43,520 nt of DNA, taken from positions 1-43,520 of the forward strand of contig JABDFK010000014.1 of NCBI GenBank assembly GCA_013286585.1, given 5' to 3'. This document shows, in pieces, positions 1-8,181 of this stretch (positions are counted from its first letter, which is position 1; each line of letters begins with the position of its first letter). Made by a program: the position numbers and the translations under genes. This stretch comes from Deltaproteobacteria bacterium (GTDB lineage: Bacteria > Bdellovibrionota > Bdellovibrionia > Bdellovibrionales > Bdellovibrionaceae). The notes below the pieces were generated by a model. The model was not told the DNA's origin. It was given only the letters and a program-made list of their open reading frames with translations, and made no database searches.

Positions 1-7
1 GTTTGGA

Positions 8-1126
8 ATGGTCATCATTGATGAGGCCGAAGAAAGTTCCACAGAGCTCAGCAAAAATATCCAAAAGCGTTTCAAAAATCCTCAGATCGCCTGTTATAAA
101 AGTTTCGCCGAATTCCTGATGGATCTAGATCCGAAGCTGGTGGATTTGCAGTCCGCGAAGCAGGCCGTGAAGGCTCTGCCGGCTGACAAAGAGATCGCCT
201 TCGTTTTCGACTCCACCGGACAGCATATTGTGGACATACAGAAGCCCGGCAAAGATGCGGTTTTGGTCTTTGGTCAAAAGGAAGACGTCGTCAAAGGACA
301 TCAATTTTGGACCACCGGTTTGGGTCCAGAGATGCTTCAAACCTGGAAAGCCATGGTGGCAACCCCGAGTGACAAGGTGCTCGTATTTAGTTTGCAGGGG
401 AACCGTTTTTTTCTAAGGCCCATCGGATTTGATCGGGATAAGGTTTCCAATCAACTGAGGGTCAAATTTGTTGAGCTCAGCACGGACCAGCGAAACAATT
501 ATCTGGTGGCCAATAGCAGAATTCCTGTGGTCACTGATATAGTGCTAGTCAGTCAGCGTTTTATTCAGCCCGGTGATCAAGAGCACTGGACGAAAATCAA
601 AGCCTCGTTGAGAGCCAGGGCAGCCAGAGCGACACCGAACCTGAATGCCTCAGTTTTTGTGCTTGCCTCCAAAGACTATTCCGATTCAGAGCTCAGGCAA
701 TATGGCGGATTTGTCAATGACGTTTTTTTCCGACCATTGGACCGAAACTATATTGCCCAAAAAATAAAGATCTACTGTACCGAGTCTGAACCCGCTACGG
801 GAGAGGTTGAATTTCAAACCTTAGCGAAAGCCGAAGACATCAACATCGCAAGCCCAGTATCGATCTCTGAAATTTCAGAGGCAGGGCTTACGCTGCAGTA
901 CTATCGCTCGATGAGTCTAGGTGCTTTTCGCGGCTTTGTTCTATGGATGCCTTACGAGGTCAACAAGCCCAAGTTAGTGGGATCATGCAATTACACCGAA
1001 GAAACTCTGCAAAAGGGCATCTACAACAATCATTTCGTGTTTTTCGGCATGACGGATTATTTTTTAAAAACCATTCGCATTTGGATCAGGGATCATTACA
1101 TTTCATCGAAGGATCAAAGCGGTTAA
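8..1126 (+). CDS. Receiver-like/PilZ-like protein, unknown function
   Basis: I do not recognise a named gene. The protein (372 residues from the first visible ATG) begins with a stretch resembling the first strand of a response-regulator receiver (MVIIDEAEESS) and has a second receiver-like fold around residues 175-255 (DIVLVSQRF, then FVLASKDYSD, then FFRPLDRNYI). The usual phosphoacceptor Asp is not evident. The C-terminal 100 residues contain SISEISEAGLTL, which resembles the D/N-x-S-x-x-G part of PilZ c-di-GMP-binding domains, but Asp/Asn is replaced and no RxxxR is seen. The frame is open to the window edge, so the true start may lie upstream. The 3' end overlaps the convergent ampG by 4 bases. 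The PilZ assignment is an inference and weak. Confidence 0.6.
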   Translation: MVIIDEAEESSTELSKNIQKRFKNPQIACYKSFAEFLMDLDPKLVDLQSAKQAVKALPADKEIAFVFDSTGQHIVDIQKPGKDAVLVFGQKEDVVKGHQFWTTGLGPEMLQTWKAMVATPSDKVLVFSLQGNRFFLRPIGFDRDKVSNQLRVKFVELSTDQRNNYLVANSRIPVVTDIVLVSQRFIQPGDQEHWTKIKASLRARAARATPNLNASVFVLASKDYSDSELRQYGGFVNDVFFRPLDRNYIAQKIKIYCTESEPATGEVEFQTLAKAEDINIASPVSISEISEAGLTLQYYRSMSLGAFRGFVLWMPYEVNKPKLVGSCNYTEETLQKGIYNNHFVFFGMTDYFLKTIRIWIRDHYISSKDQSG

Positions 1127-2352
1127 TGTCGATCCAGTTTGGTCAATCTTGGAATCAACAGCAGTCCCGGAATCGCCATCAAAGTACAAAGCAAAAAGAA
1201 ACCGTGCCAGCCTAAGAACTGCGCCATATATCCTGTGGGAGCAGAAATCAGCGTGCGCGGCAATGCCATCAAGCTGGAAAGCAAAGCGTATTGTGTGGCG
1301 GTAAACTTCTTGTTGGTGATAGAGGCCATGTAGGCAACGTAGGCAATAGTGCCCATGCCAATAGCTATATTTTCGAAGCAGATCACTCCGGCTAGTACGC
1401 CATTATTTTTTCCAGTCCAGGTAAGAACAGCAAATCCGTAAACAGCCGCTCCTTGCAGTAACCCAAACCAAAGCAGCGATCTAAGAATTCCTAACTTTTT
1501 CATTAGAATTCCGCCCAACACCTGTCCGAAGACTAAAGCAATCCATCCGACCAGTTTGTTGATGGCGCCGATCTCTGTTTTGGAAAATCCGATGTCTAGA
1601 TAAAATGGCGTGGTCATCTGTGAGGCCATATTGTCGCCTAATTTGTAGGCCAAGATGAAAATCAAAATAGTGACAGCGCCGGGCTTGGTAAAAAAATCCT
1701 TGAAAGGCTCTATCACGGCTTCTTTCAGAGTTTTCGGGGGCGCAGACAAAACAGCGGGTTCCTTGCATAACAACGTTGCGATCACACCCACGAGAAGAGC
1801 GCCGGCCATGATCAGGTAAACACTGGACCACGAGATTCGATCGGCCAATATCAAGGCCAGCGATCCAGAGATCATACGGAACGAAAATAAGTACGAAGTG
1901 ACAAACACGGAGGTGCCAAATCCCAACTGATCGTCTTCCAGTTTTTCCCGGCGCCAGGCATCTAGCACAATGTCTTGGCTGGCGGAAAAAAATGAAACTA
2001 AAATCGCTAACCCCGCAACAATGTACAAATTTATTTTCGGTTGCGACATTCCTAATCCAGCCACTGCGGCGATGAGCAGAAGCTGCGTGATCAGCATCCA
2101 CCCACGCCGGCGTCCCATCTTCAGCGGAGTAAAGCGGTCCATGAATGGTGACCAAAGAAATTTTAGACTCAGGGGCAAGCTGACCGCAGAGAACAGACCG
2201 ATCGTGCCTAGATCAACACCTTCGCTTTTCATCCAAGCTTGAAGTGTGCCACCCGTAAGGGCCAGTGGAAGGCCAGAAGCAAAGCCCATGGCCAATAAGA
2301 TGAGCATGTCCTTGCTCAGCAAATCTTTCCAAAAGGATTTATTCGGCCACAT
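1123..2352 (-). CDS. ampG: AmpG-type muropeptide permease (MFS)
   Basis: This 409-residue protein has about 12 hydrophobic segments and the AmpG signature near its N-terminus: GFASGLPLALTGGTLQAWMK, then a segment starting GVDLGTIGLF, then KFLWSPFMDR. AmpG proteins import GlcNAc-anhydroMurNAc peptides across the inner membrane for cell-wall recycling; in a predator they could also serve uptake of prey peptidoglycan (inference). The start ATG follows directly on the stop codon of the upstream amidohydrolase gene, so the two are almost certainly co-transcribed and translationally coupled. Family assignment is secure; the substrate is inferred from the family. Confidence 0.9.
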   Translation of the reverse strand: MWPNKSFWKDLLSKDMLILLAMGFASGLPLALTGGTLQAWMKSEGVDLGTIGLFSAVSLPLSLKFLWSPFMDRFTPLKMGRRRGWMLITQLLLIAAVAGLGMSQPKINLYIVAGLAILVSFFSASQDIVLDAWRREKLEDDQLGFGTSVFVTSYLFSFRMISGSLALILADRISWSSVYLIMAGALLVGVIATLLCKEPAVLSAPPKTLKEAVIEPFKDFFTKPGAVTILIFILAYKLGDNMASQMTTPFYLDIGFSKTEIGAINKLVGWIALVFGQVLGGILMKKLGILRSLLWFGLLQGAAVYGFAVLTWTGKNNGVLAGVICFENIAIGMGTIAYVAYMASITNKKFTATQYALLSSLMALPRTLISAPTGYMAQFLGWHGFFLLCTLMAIPGLLLIPRLTKLDRH

Positions 2353-4005
2353 TTAGATTTTCATTTTTCTCATCTTCCAAAGAAGATGACTGATGTAAGG
2401 ACGGCGACTTTCACCGGTGGTCACCATCAGCAATTTAGTGATCTTTAAAGCCTCCGGATCGGTCAGCAGCACGATCATCATTTCGCGAATATAATTGGTG
2501 TTCAAGGTCACGTAGTTGTCCGTACCCACGCCCAACTGAACGCCCTTTTTTTCCCACCAAGAAAAAGGATGGTCTTTGTAATCATCAAATTGACCCGTCA
2601 ATTTATTGTTGGAAGAGGGCAGGGAAATCAGTGTCACACCTTTTTGAATCATGCGATTCAAAACGTCATGCTGGTAAGTTTCCACTTCCCGTGCCGTATG
2701 AAACTTGGCTTTGACGAACAGAGTGTGCTCGGCCTCGGTCAGTATCTCTCCTTGAACAATTTTGTCTAGGACAAACTTCTGCGCGCCCCAATCCAATTCA
2801 GAGACCTCACGAAAATCAGCATCTTTTTCGCTCAGCGGTTTGCCCGCACGATTTTTTTCCATGGTCCTCTGATACAGACGATGGAAATAGAAGTTGGGGT
2901 TAATGCCAAGACTTAAACCGTGCTCTAGCGTGTCGATGTGCCAAATATTCATGGCATTGTCGACCGCTTGAATTCCCTTTTTGAGTGTGTAAAAGGTCTC
3001 GCCGTGATGGGAGCGGATTTTAAAACCGCGATACTGCAATTTGCGAAATCCTTTTTGCAGTTCGTTAAAATGCTCCTTACGGTAGAGTTCATTTTCACTG
3101 CCCACTGTATCGACATCCGTGACGTGCTCCTGTAAATAGGGGAACTGATCGAGCAGTCGCACGAGTTCATTCACCAAAGCTTCAAAGTTTTCTTTGCGCG
3201 AAGCATATTTACTGCTATCGAAAAAACTTTTTTCTTTTCTGAACGAAGGCGAAAGAATAAAGTTGAAATCGGGATGTTTCTTTTGAAAGTCTTTAAAACC
3301 TTCATACAGACCCAACAACACATCTTCTGGAGTGACATCATCGGCGCCGGGAATTTGATCCGCAGAAGTGGAGGCTGCGCGTGAAAGTGTGAATTTCAGT
3401 CTTACAGTTCCGACATTGTGCTTGTGATAGAGTTCTTGCGCCAAATGATAGGCACTATCCGCATGGGCCTTGCGGTCCACCAAAATCAATTTTGGCAAAT
3501 ACAAGATCTTCAGGTAAGTGGCAAAACCCTCAGTTTCACTGAGCCGGATCAGACGGTCCACGTCTTCGGAACTTTTGATGGGCCAAGCGGAGCTGCCATA
3601 GACTTCGGTGATTTTTCTTTGATAGATGTCCTTGTTTTTGCCCTCGATCAGTTTTTTAAGCCGGGGATAAATGAATTCAGCGGTGAGAGCCCCCGTCAGA
3701 TGGATGTGCTCTTCACGATATTTCAAGGGGAAATGACGAAAAAAATCACAGAAAGCCTCGGTCACCGGATGCTGCAGCAGTTGATGAATGTCGATTTGGT
3801 TGATCGAAAATTTGTCCAGCAAGCTGCGGTACTCTTCGACTTGATCGAAGGCTAAAGCATTTTCTTTTTGAAATTCGCCAGAAGCCATCAGCTCCAATGT
3901 GTCCCGTAAGGAAATGCCGTTAGTTTCGCTGATCGTGCGAATGATATTGCGAAGCAGGTCTCGGCGCGATTTGTCTTCCAGTCGGAACTCGGTGAGTTTG
4001 CCCAT
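2353..4005 (-). CDS. Adenosine/AMP deaminase-like amidohydrolase
   Basis: This 550-residue protein carries the metal-dependent deaminase motifs in the expected order: HIHLTGA (the HxH zinc pair), SHHGE (matching the HAGE catalytic Glu motif), LEHG (matching IGHG), LPSSNNKLTG, and GTDN (matching GTDD, with the second Asp replaced by Asn). It is about 200 residues longer than classical adenosine deaminase, closer in size to AMP-deaminase or ADGF-type enzymes, so the exact substrate is uncertain. No signal peptide is visible, so it should act in the cytoplasm on purine nucleosides or nucleotides. It lies 4 bases after the GNAT gene and abuts ampG. A salvage role for prey-derived nucleotides is inference. 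Confidence 0.8.
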   Translation of the reverse strand: MGKLTEFRLEDKSRRDLLRNIIRTISETNGISLRDTLELMASGEFQKENALAFDQVEEYRSLLDKFSINQIDIHQLLQHPVTEAFCDFFRHFPLKYREEHIHLTGALTAEFIYPRLKKLIEGKNKDIYQRKITEVYGSSAWPIKSSEDVDRLIRLSETEGFATYLKILYLPKLILVDRKAHADSAYHLAQELYHKHNVGTVRLKFTLSRAASTSADQIPGADDVTPEDVLLGLYEGFKDFQKKHPDFNFILSPSFRKEKSFFDSSKYASRKENFEALVNELVRLLDQFPYLQEHVTDVDTVGSENELYRKEHFNELQKGFRKLQYRGFKIRSHHGETFYTLKKGIQAVDNAMNIWHIDTLEHGLSLGINPNFYFHRLYQRTMEKNRAGKPLSEKDADFREVSELDWGAQKFVLDKIVQGEILTEAEHTLFVKAKFHTAREVETYQHDVLNRMIQKGVTLISLPSSNNKLTGQFDDYKDHPFSWWEKKGVQLGVGTDNYVTLNTNYIREMMIVLLTDPEALKITKLLMVTTGESRRPYISHLLWKMRKMKI

Positions 4006-4009
4006 CCTC

Positions 4010-4507
4010 CTAATTTATCGGTTGGCGCAGATACTTGTACATGACTTTGTGGGGACCAGTCCTTGGCACCTCAAAAACCTCACCCCAATATTTGAAACCT
4101 AGACTTTCATAGAACGGAAAGGCCACCACGCGGGCGTTGAACCAAAGTAAATTTCCCAATCCAGCCGGCGGTGCACCAGCATTCAGCTGTCGCTGAAGAA
4201 TCAATTTTTCGCCGGCTTGGACCAGAGCGCGACCGGCCCCCTGTCGACGAACGGAGGGCTCGGTGGCCATGCCTCTCAGTCGATATATTTCACCGTCACC
4301 AGGAATTGAAGGGTGTGATTCGATTTCGAAAGACGCCGTTCCTACCAATTCACGGCCGTGAAAAGCGCCCAAATGAAAACTTCCGGCACGCAAATCCCCG
4401 GGATTCACATACTCCGCAGGCGGTTGGCCCGATCGCAAAACTCTGGCCCGTAAATCCAAGGTCTGATGATAAGTGATTTCTTCGATTTGAAATTTAGGGA
4501 AGGCCAT
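4010..4507 (-). CDS. GNAT-family N-acetyltransferase
   Basis: At 165 residues this is a single GNAT domain. Acetyl-CoA-binding motif A is visible as LRGMATEPSVRRQGAGRALV, with the Q/R-x-x-G-x-G/A pyrophosphate loop. Motif B near the C-terminus reads FPFYESLGF. The substrate cannot be told from sequence. The gene sits 9 bases after the HNH gene and 4 bases before the deaminase-like gene on the same strand, so it is probably the second gene of a four-gene operon. No export signal is present. Confidence 0.8.
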   Translation of the reverse strand: MAFPKFQIEEITYHQTLDLRARVLRSGQPPAEYVNPGDLRAGSFHLGAFHGRELVGTASFEIESHPSIPGDGEIYRLRGMATEPSVRRQGAGRALVQAGEKLILQRQLNAGAPPAGLGNLLWFNARVVAFPFYESLGFKYWGEVFEVPRTGPHKVMYKYLRQPIN

Positions 4508-4516
4508 TGAAACTCG

Positions 4517-5062
4517 CTATCCAACCTCGAAGCGCAAATACTGCAACCACGCCGGAGGTAAGGATGAGTACTTAAAGTTCATTTCCAAAGAAGGCAACCA
4601 CGACGGTATGATGGGTTGCTTCAAAAGTGGCATGCGCGCACCCTCTGGCGTGCGATTGGCCTTTTTCTGGTTGCACTCGCGACAAGCGGCCACCACATTG
4701 GTCCAAGATTTAGGCCCAGCTTTGGAAGCCGGGACCACGTGATCCAGGGTCAAATGTTTCGGCGAAAATTTATCGCCGCAATACTGGCAAGTGAAGTTGT
4801 CTCGAATATAGATATTTTCCCGGCAGAAGCGAACGGCGCCATAGCTCCTGGGGCGCACATAGGTCTTCAGGCGCATGACACTGGGGATTTGGTAGCTGTG
4901 TCTGACAGAGCGGGCAAAGATGCTGTGGAACTCCACGACCTCGACCTTGCCTTGGAACCAAAGGATAATGGCTTTCTGCCAGCTCACGATTTTCATGGGC
5001 TCATAGCTGGAGTTAAGTAGCAAGGATCGATAGCTTACCGTTGGAACGGGGTCTGCCTGCAT
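4517..5062 (-). CDS. HNH endonuclease family protein
   Basis: This 181-residue protein has a zinc-binding HNH module in its second half: CQYCGDKFSPKHLTLDHVVP followed by WTNVVAACRECNQKKANRTP. It therefore has two CxxC knuckles around the catalytic LDHVVP His and a downstream Asn. The N-terminal half (LLLNSSYEPMKIVSWQKAII) is typical of the stand-alone HNH proteins common in Proteobacteria, whose role is unknown. It is first in the minus-strand operon with GNAT, deaminase and ampG. The ATG at 5062 is used because no better downstream start with a ribosome site is seen; AAGG lies almost against it, so the start is not certain. Confidence 0.85.
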   Translation of the reverse strand: MQADPVPTVSYRSLLLNSSYEPMKIVSWQKAIILWFQGKVEVVEFHSIFARSVRHSYQIPSVMRLKTYVRPRSYGAVRFCRENIYIRDNFTCQYCGDKFSPKHLTLDHVVPASKAGPKSWTNVVAACRECNQKKANRTPEGARMPLLKQPIIPSWLPSLEMNFKYSSLPPAWLQYLRFEVG

Positions 5063-5086
5063 ACCTTAATTATTGCGTCAAAAAGA

Positions 5087-5118
5087 GGCATTTTCAAGAG
5101 CCAAAATGAGAAAATGCC
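5087..5118 (+). other. Inverted repeat in the yajQ leader
   Basis: GGCATTTTC at 5087-5095 is exactly complementary to GAAAATGCC at 5110-5118, giving a 9-bp stem with a 14-base loop, about 80 bases before the yajQ start. It lies between the divergent HNH and yajQ genes. No T-run follows, so it is more likely a leader structure or a protein-binding site than a terminator. Confidence 0.4.
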
Positions 5119-5195
5119 CAAACAAATTTTACTTGCTGAGGACCCATAAGAATGTTTTATGCTTCTCGGAAAGAGATATTTGTGGAGGATCTAAA

Positions 5196-5681
5196 ATGCC
5201 CTCGTTCGATATAGTGTCTGAAGTGAATTGGCAGGAGGTCGATAATGGCGTCACTCAGGCGCAGAAGGAAATCATCGGCCGCTATGATTTCAAAGGCAGC
5301 AAATCAGAGATCCAGTGGGACAAAAAGCTGATAACTCTCTTAGGCGACGACGAGTATAAGATGAATGCCATGAAGGATATTTTACAAACTAAACTTCACC
5401 GCCGAGGTCTAGATATCAAGTCATTGAAGTTCTCTGACCCCGAGCCCGCCGGAGGAAAAATGACCCGGCAAAAGGTCGAGGTCTTGCAAGGTATCGAAAA
5501 AGAAGCGGCGAAAGAAATCACCACCTTCATCAAAAATTCCAAGATGAAAGTCCAGGCGCAAATCATGGACGACAAAATCCGCGTCACTTCAAAAAGCATC
5601 GATGAATTGCAATCGACCATGAATGCCCTTCGCGCGCAGTCCTTCAAAGTGCCATTGCAATTCAACAACATGCGCCCATAA
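5196..5681 (+). CDS. yajQ: YajQ-family nucleotide-binding protein
   Basis: From the ATG at 5196 the product is 161 residues, the normal size for YajQ, and begins MPSFDIVSEVNWQEVDNG. FDIVSEV, RYDFKGSKS and the C-terminal VPLQFNNMRP are hallmarks of the family. The start is fixed by GGAGG at 5184-5188, seven bases upstream; a longer in-frame extension to 5073 is unlikely. YajQ proteins fold as two ferredoxin-like domains and bind RNA or nucleotides. A Xanthomonas homologue is a reported c-di-GMP effector, which is notable given the EAL enzyme 3 kb downstream, but a signalling role here is inference. Confidence 0.93.
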   Translation: MPSFDIVSEVNWQEVDNGVTQAQKEIIGRYDFKGSKSEIQWDKKLITLLGDDEYKMNAMKDILQTKLHRRGLDIKSLKFSDPEPAGGKMTRQKVEVLQGIEKEAAKEITTFIKNSKMKVQAQIMDDKIRVTSKSIDELQSTMNALRAQSFKVPLQFNNMRP

Positions 5682-5698
5682 GCACCCATATATTTTCA

Positions 5699-5799
5699 AT
5701 CTTTCCCAGTTCGCAAAATTCAGGCTCTTCCTTTTATATTTTTGAGATGAAATCAAATGCACGCTGTAAAGAGGTAAAAAATACCGAACTGGGAAAGAT
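5699..5799 (+). repeat. 15-bp perfect inverted repeat, 71-base loop
   Basis: ATCTTTCCCAGTTCG at 5699-5713 is exactly complementary to CGAACTGGGAAAGAT at 5785-5799. The pair starts 17 bases after the yajQ stop and lies about 150 bases before the RRM-protein gene. No T-tract follows and no clear target duplication flanks it. It could be a 3'/5' UTR structure (perhaps bound by the RNA-binding protein downstream) or a decayed mobile-element remnant. The rest of the 265-base gap shows no convincing gene. Confidence 0.6.
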
Positions 5800-5946
5800 C
5801 GAAATACTCTCCCAAAATACGTTTCAAAAATCCTTGTCTGAGCCCAAATTTCTTGTAACTATTATTTCAACGATTTTGAGAGTTCCGTGTTCCGAATTTT
5901 TCCGTGTCCATGGGCCCGAATCGATCCACAACCTGAGGAGGTTCCC

Positions 5947-6258
5947 ATGGGTAAGAAGTTATACGTCGGCAATTTGCCATATTCCATCGACGATCAGTCG
6001 CTGGGCGATGCGTTCGCCCAGTACGGTACAGTGACGTCGGCGCGAGTGATCAGTGATCGCGAAACAAATCGCAGCAAAGGTTTTGGTTTCGTCGAGATGG
6101 AAGATGACGCCGCCGCGGACGAGGCGATTGAAAAAATGAACGGTCAGCCGTTGGACGGCCGTAATATCAATGTCTCTGAAGCTCGCCCGCAAGAGCCCCG
6201 CCAGGGTGGTGGTGGCGGACGTGGTGGCGGCGGAGGATCCCGCGGTCCTCGCTATTAA
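5947..6258 (+). CDS. Glycine-rich RRM RNA-binding protein
   Basis: This 103-residue protein has one RNA-recognition motif. RNP2 is LYVGNL (residues 4-9) and RNP1 is KGFGFVEM (about residues 43-50). They are followed by a short tail rich in Gly and Arg (RQGGGGGRGGGGGSRGPRY). Bacterial proteins of this type are thought to act as RNA chaperones, often in cold or stress responses. The ATG at 5947 is chosen because GAGGAGG lies at 5935-5941 and MGKKLYVGNL is the usual N-terminus. The long 5' leader with a 15-bp inverted repeat may allow post-transcriptional control (inference). Confidence 0.92.
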   Translation: MGKKLYVGNLPYSIDDQSLGDAFAQYGTVTSARVISDRETNRSKGFGFVEMEDDAAADEAIEKMNGQPLDGRNINVSEARPQEPRQGGGGGRGGGGGSRGPRY

Positions 6259-6271
6259 ATTCTTCCCAATT

Positions 6272-6303
6272 CAAGCATGGGTCGCTATAAGGTCCCATGC
6301 TTG
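6272..6303 (+). promoter_or_regulatory. Hairpin enclosing the sua5 start codon
   Basis: CAAGCATGGG at 6272-6281 pairs perfectly with CCCATGCTTG at 6294-6303 around a 12-base loop. The ATG of the next gene (6297-6299) lies inside the 3' arm, and the only weak ribosome-site bases (AAGG at 6289-6292) lie in the loop. No T-run follows, so this is not a standard terminator. It may hide the start codon and lower or regulate translation. Confidence 0.55.
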
Positions 6304-7316
6304 TCAATGTCAGTGATGCCGAAAACATTTTGAGGTCAGGGCACGTGGTGGCCATTCCGACAGAGACCGTCTATGGTCTTGCGGCCCGCATTGATTCAGA
6401 GTCCGCGGTCGGTGAAATCTTTAGCACTAAGCAGAGACCTTTTTTCGATCCGCTGATCGTGCACGTTCATAGTATTGACCAAGCGAAAAAATTGAGTCGG
6501 GACTGGAACCAAGTCGCTGAGGCCTTGGCGCGGAAATTTTGGCCAGGTCCTTTGACCCTCGTTTTGCCCAAGTCAGATTTGGTGAGTGGACTGATCACGT
6601 CAGGTTTAGACTCTGTCGGCCTTCGCTGTCCTGATCATCCACTGGCATTGCAACTGATTCGAAAAGTGGGCATCGCCCTAGCCGCGCCCAGCGCCAACCT
6701 TTTCGGGAGAACCAGCCCAACTTCTGCCGAACATGTCGAAACTGAATTTGCGTCAAAGGTTCCAGTGTTGGATGGTGGTCATTCGCAGGTTGGAATCGAA
6801 AGCACGGTGGTGCTGATTCGCGGCAACTCCGAACTATCAATTTTGCGCGAGGGCCAAATCCTGCAAAGTCAGTTAGAGCACGAGCTTCGTCAGGCGGGAA
6901 TTACGCACTCTTGGTCGACACAAGTTTCTCGTGTTGAAAGCCCTGGACATTTGAAACATCACTACATGCCAAGTGTGCCACTCATCTACTGTCGGCAGAT
7001 CCCGCGATGTGAAGAACATTTGCGTTCGGCCATCGAAACCGGGTTAAAAACCGCTCCCAACGAGGTGGAGGGTATTGTTCTTCGCCGACCAAAATCCCTG
7101 CGTCGATTCATCGAACTAAGTCTTTCGAGAGACCCACGACTAGCCGCCCGCGAACTCTATCAAAAACTTCGTGAACTCTCAGTGCAAAATGCCGACGTCA
7201 TCTATTTTGTAGAGCCTGAGGCTTTTCGCAAAGGCCCCGAAACCGAACAGTGGCAGGCGATTCGTGATCGCTTAAGCAAAGCCGCGACCTTGCAATTGGA
7301 CGAAGAACTTGCCTGA
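6297..7316 (+). CDS. tsaC: L-threonylcarbamoyladenylate synthase (Sua5/TsaC)
   Basis: This 339-residue protein is of the long, two-domain Sua5 type. The N-terminal YrdC domain shows PTETVYGLA (21-29), KQRPFFDPLIVHV (45-57), WPGPLTLVL, GLRCPDHP, APSAN and GIESTVV. The C-terminal Sua5 domain begins around SPGHLKHHYMPSVPL. The enzyme makes threonylcarbamoyl-AMP from Thr, bicarbonate and ATP, the first step of t6A37 tRNA modification. The start codon lies within a strong hairpin. The 3' end overlaps the possible TTG start of plsC by 8 bases, suggesting co-transcription. Confidence 0.93.
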   Translation: MLVNVSDAENILRSGHVVAIPTETVYGLAARIDSESAVGEIFSTKQRPFFDPLIVHVHSIDQAKKLSRDWNQVAEALARKFWPGPLTLVLPKSDLVSGLITSGLDSVGLRCPDHPLALQLIRKVGIALAAPSANLFGRTSPTSAEHVETEFASKVPVLDGGHSQVGIESTVVLIRGNSELSILREGQILQSQLEHELRQAGITHSWSTQVSRVESPGHLKHHYMPSVPLIYCRQIPRCEEHLRSAIETGLKTAPNEVEGIVLRRPKSLRRFIELSLSRDPRLAARELYQKLRELSVQNADVIYFVEPEAFRKGPETEQWQAIRDRLSKAATLQLDEELA

Positions 7317-8142
7317 ACAAAGTTTTCTTGCTCAAATCTTTTCCATGAATGGACTTTTTGCCTTGATCAAAATGACGGTGCAACTTCTGGTCGTGTCGTC
7401 GTTCATTTTGTGTTCCTTTTTAGTCGATATTTTTGTCCGTGATCCTATTCGTCGTCGCCACACCTATTGCCGCCTGACTAACTTTTACGGCGGCGTCTGT
7501 TTGCGGGTCATGGGCATTCAATTGACGGTGAAGGGCCAGCACCATCTTCAGGGCAAAAATTATCTGCTGGTTTGCAATCACACCGGTTTCATCGATATTT
7601 TCGCCGTGGCCTCACAGTTTCCGTCGCTGTTCATTACTTCTACGGATATGAAGGCCACTCCTGGGCTTGGCCTATTGACCGAGTTTGCCGGCTGCCTTTA
7701 TGTGGACCGAAAAAATCGTTCCAACATTCACAAAGAAATTTTGGTGATCCGCGAAGCTTTACAGCAGGGCCTCAACGTAGTGCTCTTCCCAGAGGCCGCT
7801 GCCCATAGCGGAGAGAAAATTTATCCTTTCAAAAAAACGCTGATGACGGCGGCCGCGGGTACGGGTGTTGAAATTTTACCGGCCGTGATCAATTTCCGAA
7901 AAATCAACGGTCAGCCGATGGGACCGCAATGGCGGGATAATGTTTTTTGGTATGGCCCGGCTCCGTTCGTCGGAGCGGCCTGGCGGGCGTTTCAAATTCG
8001 CTCTGCCGAAATGGAATTGGAGTTTTTGACCCCGATCATTTGTGCCACCGAGGAGGCTCGGCGCGAAGTTGCAGCTAGGGCCCAACACATGATCGAGTCC
8101 AAATACACACCGATTCCCATTTTGAGTGAGATAAAGGTCTAA
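7309..8142 (+). CDS. plsC: 1-acyl-sn-glycerol-3-phosphate acyltransferase family protein
   Basis: The protein (277 residues from TTG 7309) has an N-terminal membrane segment (LLVVSSFILCSFLV) and the two acyltransferase motifs: NHTGFID (H-x4-D, His91 and Asp96) and FPEAAAHSG, which matches the FPEG motif with Ala in place of Gly. Such enzymes acylate lysophosphatidic acid, or related lysolipids, at the inner membrane. The TTG overlaps the sua5 end, consistent with coupling. An ATG at 7345 (MNGLFALIK) is an alternative start; neither has a strong ribosome site. Substrate specificity within the PlsC family cannot be set from sequence. Confidence 0.82.
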   Translation: MPEQSFLAQIFSMNGLFALIKMTVQLLVVSSFILCSFLVDIFVRDPIRRRHTYCRLTNFYGGVCLRVMGIQLTVKGQHHLQGKNYLLVCNHTGFIDIFAVASQFPSLFITSTDMKATPGLGLLTEFAGCLYVDRKNRSNIHKEILVIREALQQGLNVVLFPEAAAHSGEKIYPFKKTLMTAAAGTGVEILPAVINFRKINGQPMGPQWRDNVFWYGPAPFVGAAWRAFQIRSAEMELEFLTPIICATEEARREVAARAQHMIESKYTPIPILSEIKV

Positions 8143-8181
8143 GTTCACGCATCACTTAAGACCAACGTCTTGTTCAGTTCG

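Noticed and set aside
1481..2155. Long open frame inside ampG on the same strand in another frame
   Set aside because: Its product has no coherent hydrophobicity or motifs, and the ampG frame explains the region fully.
5747..6034. 95-codon open frame overlapping the RRM-protein gene
   Set aside because: It overlaps the RRM gene in another frame, has no ribosome site and shows no recognisable protein features.
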